A DNA stretch of 64,000 bases from Enoplolaimus lenunculus. Lineage: Eukaryota; Nematoda; Enoplea; Enoplida; Thoracostomopsidae. The translations under genes were made by a program, and so were the position numbers. The stretch spans positions 22,430 to 86,429 of the forward strand of contig JASANG010000902.1 of NCBI GenBank assembly GCA_030248215.1, read 5' to 3'. The notes under the pieces are model-generated. The model was not told where the DNA came from. It was given only the letters and a program-made list of their open reading frames with translations, and searched no databases. How positions within the stretch are numbered: the first letter of the stretch is position 1; each line of letters starts with the position of its first letter. Below, piece by piece: positions 60,190 through 64,000 of the stretch.

Positions 60190-60640
60190 AACTTGTTCGA
60201 GACTTTAATTCCGATATACATATGAGTATGTATTAAATGAAGAAAGTGTAAGTTATGCTTTCTGAACACTTTCAGGTGCTCTTTACAAGCTATAATTTTA
60301 CTATAAATGCATTATTTACGGCAAGCTAATGTTCTATTTAGTCGTTTTCACAAAACAAGTATGTATCCATCAGTTTTGTTAGCTTACATAGCTAATCTAT
60401 AATAAATATAATCTTTCTAAATTTGTGAAATCGCTTTTGCTTTACGATCTACAGTTTCGTCACGATATTCCAGGCCTTAATGACAACGATTGACAAAAAC
60501 AGTGCTGTCAGCGGCATTGGATTTTGAAGAGGATTTCGAAGATGGTTTCAAGATGAATTTGGGTTTGAAGCGTGATTTTGTGTAACAATGTATAAGTTTT
60601 TGTTGTTTTATTCTGTTGTTATTAATACCTTGTACAATCT
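60190..60640 (+). pseudogene. ARL16: Noisy partial copy of ARL16 exon 3 in the core
   Basis: This resembles 57730-58180 on the same strand, including the intron 2 end (TATGAGTATGTATT, CACTTTCAGGTG) and the exon 3 end (GACAAAAACAGTGCTGTCAG, GAATTTGGGTTTGAAGCGTG). It carries many one- to several-base insertions, so no long frame survives. Downstream flank continues to about 60950. Confidence 0.7.
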
Positions 60641-60950
60641 GATATTCTGATGAAGCTTGTGATCTGTATTTGGAATAACTGCAAGGCATAGCCAATTTTA
60701 AAATCGTTAGCTTCGTGTCATCTTGGCACACTACCTTTTTTAATTAGACGTTCAATTGAAATAAAACTGAAACCTACACACGTGAACGAGAAATTGCATG
60801 GACAAATGTGTTCCTCAAACCAAACATATATTGCGTGGGACGTGGTAAAACAGTTTTACTCGACCAACGCTTTACCCAAGCAAATAAGAATTTTTAATCC
60901 ACATGTTTACCTATACTAAAAAATCTATCCACAACCAAACCTTTTACCTG

Positions 60951-61315
60951 CTGCTATATAGATGCAATGTCCTTGGATGGGTAAATAATTTTAACACTTA
61001 TTACTTTACTTTTACTCGTCCTGAATACTAAAATATGATTAAGATTGTTCAGTACTTTGACGCACGTTAAGTTATTAAGACCATGATATTTAAGATTAGT
61101 TACATAGAGTGTTCTAGATCGTAATAAGTTCGCATAGTCCCCTTTTAATTCATTTGCATCATTATCACCCTCGACGTCGTAATCCTGATTGTGATCAATT
61201 GCTGCCGCGTCCATTGGGGTTTGTGGTCTATCAGTTAAGGTGGTAGTCTTTCCGAACAAAATACCGCCGCCTCCAACAATACCAATGACATCGTGATAAT
61301 TCACTGGTTGTAGGC
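60951..61315 (-). pseudogene. Inverted, diverged copy of the RRM-like exon
   Basis: This is the reverse-strand mirror of the exon at 59082-59444. It keeps long identical stretches (for example AIDHNQDYDVEG, LLRSRTLYVTNLKYHGLNN) but differs by substitutions and small indels in the N-terminal part and after TCVKVL, where the frame runs differently for a while. It starts at the junction of the 1.5-kb core, where a copy of ARL16 3' flank is joined directly to this exon. Either a decayed duplicate or an error-rich copy of the same exon. Confidence 0.6.
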
Positions 61316-62129
61316 ATTATTTAATATAAAAGTAAATATTAATGCCTGAATGCAATAAAAGCAATTGCGTTTGGCTTCTCGCTCGCGAAGTATGCCTTCA
61401 GATTGCACACCCATAAGTTTCACGATGTTGTTTGATCCGCTTCTGCTCCCCTGTCCCAACCCCCCTCTACATGCAGTGTTAAAAAGTCACTGCATCCTTT
61501 AATTTTTTCGGCCAATGTAAAGAACAGGGGCGAAACAGTATTATAAGCATATCCCCGCTAAACCTATACATAAGCCTAAGCGTACGAATGAGCATATTCC
61601 TAAGCCTAAGCCGAGCAAAAAATTAATTTAAAGCTTAGGTTTACTCTTGTCTACTTTCACAGAAAACGTTCCGCCCCTGTCTTTACATGCGGGCCAGTTT
61701 TGTTTTACATATATACATAGTTTACCCACGGCGCAGTGGTTGTATTATTGGTACATCCTCGCATTTTTGGTATATTCAACAGTTGAATTTGCGATATAAC
61801 AAAAATGTTCAATACCGACGAGATTATATATTCTTTGAGTAATGCCGGAAACTAATACAAGAGTCAGCACCCGAAGAGAGTGGTAAAAACGAAACTTCAT
61901 TACAGTTATATCACCAGCAATCTTTAGATACTCGGTTTAACTTCTAGGAGGTAAAGGTGTCGTGGATAATTCCAGTATAGGTAACATGTGGATTAAAAAT
62001 TCTTATTTGTTGGTAAAGCGTGGTTGGTAAACTCTTTACCCACGTCCCACCCATACACGTCCATTCCACCTCGTCTGTTCCTGTGCAATTTCTCGTTCAA
62101 GACGTGTGTAGGTTTCGTTTTATTTCAAT

Positions 62130-63883
62130 TGACGTACTATTAGAAAGGTTAATATGTGCCAAGATGACACGAAGCTAACGATTTTAAAATTCGCTATGCC
62201 TTCGCAGTTATTTTCCAAATATGCAGATCACAAGCTTCATCATAATATCAGATTGTCCGAGGTATTGATTAACAACAGAATAAAACAACAAAAACTTATC
62301 ATTGTTACACAAAATCACGCTTCAAACCCAAATTCATCTTTAAACCATCTCAAAATATCTTCAAATCCAATGCCGCTGAGCAGCACTGTTTTTGTCAATC
62401 GTCTATCTTTACAGCCTAGATATCGTGACGAAATTGTATCGTAAAGCAAAAGTGATTTCACAAATTTTATCTTCGATTATTTTTCTGTTGAGATTGGCTA
62501 TTCAGCTCTCAGAGCTGATGAATACCATGTTTTGTAAAAACGACTAAAATCGGACATTTGCTTGCCGTCAGTGCATCGTTTAGTAAAATTGCACTTGTAC
62601 CGACACCTGAAAAGTGTTTCAAAGCATAACTTACACTTTCTTCATTTTCAATACATACTCATATGTATATCGGACATTACTCCAAACAAGAGTCATATCG
62701 ATATATTGCTTTGTATTCATAGTCATCGGACTTTTGTCATCCAGGTCCATTTAAAATTATTCGTTTCAATAATAAATATCTGGCAAATCGATTTTTGCAA
62801 ATCTGCCGCACCACATTCTAAAATATTACATACATTCATACTTAACAATCACTAATATAACATACGCATAGCATACCTGGAATGGATTAGCTCCATCAAT
62901 TGTGAATATAATACCTTCAGGAGGAGGCGATTTCGATGGCAAATAATACTGAGATAGCATTGGTCCAATGCTGCCGCCAAGTTCACGAATAAACATCGAG
63001 GTTGAACCAGTGGCAGTGTCGGAAGATTCTAAATCAACAATATTGACTCCAACAGTTGGCGAATGTGATGGTAGTTCGGCTACAGTTTGAAATCGTTCTA
63101 GAAATCAGATGAAACCAGGCAAAATGGTTGCAATATTTGCAACATCAACATCTAATATGCAATGCGTCGAATTGTCTCTGTCGTTGTGCATTAGAGTTTT
63201 GTTCATACGTAAGATGTAATAAGCAGTCAGCCAGCGTTCACGTAACCAGAATGTTATTTCAGCAAAGTTAAACCTTATTTTGACACCTTGAAGAATACAT
63301 CAGGTTATTCTAAAGCCTAAGAAAGCGCGGATCGCTTTGTTGAAAAGCTATCAACTGTATGAAATTTATAATTGCTAACGGTTGATGATCCGCTACATCG
63401 CCCTGCAAGTAAATAACAGTACATGAAAACAGTGTTTTTATCTTTCCAGAAAATTCTGGCAAGGATATATCCCTATCTCCTTGTATGCACTTCTGCTATT
63501 CAAAGCGGAAAATAAATCAAAGCCGACGTTGTTCGCTACATGTAAAAAGCAGTTTTATGATATTTGCAATCACAACCGCAAAAATCCGGTATTACCGTAA
63601 CCGGATACGGATGTCGATCTTCGCCGGATATCACACTGGATCCGGATATCCGGTCGATCTCCGCTCGGAGCTTGCTGTAGACGCAAATAACTAAGTTGAT
63701 ATATACTGCTAGACATAAACACTGTCGTTGGATTTAGATTCGTTTATGGTAAATCAAAATAAAAACACCAAATATATCAGATTTACATGTTGAACATAGA
63801 ACTGCAACTGACTGAGCAACAATGTTTTGCCAGATCCTTCAGGCCCAACCAAAAATTATGTCGGTCGATTTCGTCTGGTCATA
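62130..63883 (-). pseudogene. ARL16: Inverted copy of ARL16 (right arm)
   Basis: The three ARL16 exons recur on the minus strand: exon 1 at about 63883-63788, exon 2 at about 63098-62877, exon 3 at about 62612-62330. The exon 2 copy is almost identical. The exon 1 copy has one A fewer in the run after ATGACCAGACG and one T more in the ATAATTTT run, so its frame shifts and returns. The exon 3 copy has several small indels and substitutions. Indels at homopolymers and growing divergence towards the centre at 60.2 kb suggest either decay of a duplicate or unpolished long-read sequence. The left copy is the intact one. Confidence 0.75.
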
Positions 63884-64000
63884 TTGATCGAAACGTTCAA
63901 ACGAATCCGGATAGAAAGCAGATCTATAAATATGATATATTGAACCCTATATATGATATAATCAAAAACAGCAATAATTTTTGCTTGGAGCACTCTGTTT

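Larger units (their letters stand above)
56409..64000. repeat. Large inverted duplication with 1.5-kb non-palindromic core
   Basis: Left arm about 56409-59445, right arm about 60951-64000, mirrored about position 60,204. The last 40 bases of the window are the reverse complement of 56409-56448, and the RRM-like exon pairs with 60951-61315. The right arm is cut by the window edge, so the arms are longer than seen. Outer parts match almost base for base with rare one-base indels; inner parts are more diverged. The core has two blocks: 59460-60180 is like the reverse complement of the ARL16 5' region (about 56.6-57.15 kb), and 60190-60950 is like the direct ARL16 3' region (about 57.73-58.45 kb). 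Confidence 0.85.

Noticed and set aside
1-64000. Bacterial-type features (operons, CRISPR, ribosome binding sites)
   Set aside because: Spliced animal genes throughout; no direct-repeat/spacer array and no prokaryotic gene layout.

Overview
The window is nuclear DNA from an animal, most likely an invertebrate. Its genes are split by many GT-AG introns, it is AT-rich, and it carries dense families of short inverted-repeat transposons and tRNA-derived SINEs. The identifiable proteins are metazoan-type orthologues: citron kinase, ICE2/NARG2, ZFAND4, PIGP and ARL16. I cannot name the phylum from sequence alone. The gene models below were built by hand: exon ends were chosen by splice signals, reading phase and remembered resemblance to the human proteins. 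No alignment or search was run.

Layout. (1) About 0.4-27.6 kb, minus strand: an almost complete citron Rho-interacting kinase gene, about 30 exons and about 2070 codons, with its last exon(s) beyond the left edge. The domain order is kinase-like domain, long coiled coil, C1 zinc finger, PH and CNH. The kinase domain has lost the catalytic residues (HRD is HRA, DFG is GFA), so it looks like a pseudokinase. (2) About 28-35.4 kb: gene-poor DNA with two full SINE copies, hAT-like MITEs and foldback elements. (3) 35.5-43.4 kb, plus: a 13-exon gene for ICE2 (little elongation complex subunit 2), 934 codons in one open frame. (4) 44.9-50.5 kb, plus: a two-exon ZFAND4 gene (ubiquitin-like domain, AN1 zinc finger), about twice the human length because of low-complexity and tandem-repeat sequence. 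(5) 53.5-54.75 kb, plus: a two-exon PIGP gene for GPI-anchor synthesis. (6) 56.5-58.1 kb, plus: a three-exon ARL16 gene. (7) 59.1-59.4 kb, plus: an exon with an RRM-like motif. (8) From about 56.4 kb to the right edge: a large inverted duplication centred near 60.2 kb, whose 1.5-kb core is made of error-rich partial copies of the ARL16 region. This may be an assembly or long-read artefact.

The genes do not form a pathway. Citron acts at the cytokinetic midbody, ICE2 in snRNA transcription, PIGP in the first step of GPI synthesis at the ER, and ARL16 in small-GTPase trafficking. The other common theme is a set of MITE families that share a CAGGG-type end but differ in the short palindromic motif filling their interior (CCGGAATT, CCGGATAT, CGGAATCGGA, GGTCTCGGT). 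Two copies have perfect 8-bp target duplications, as expected for hAT elements.
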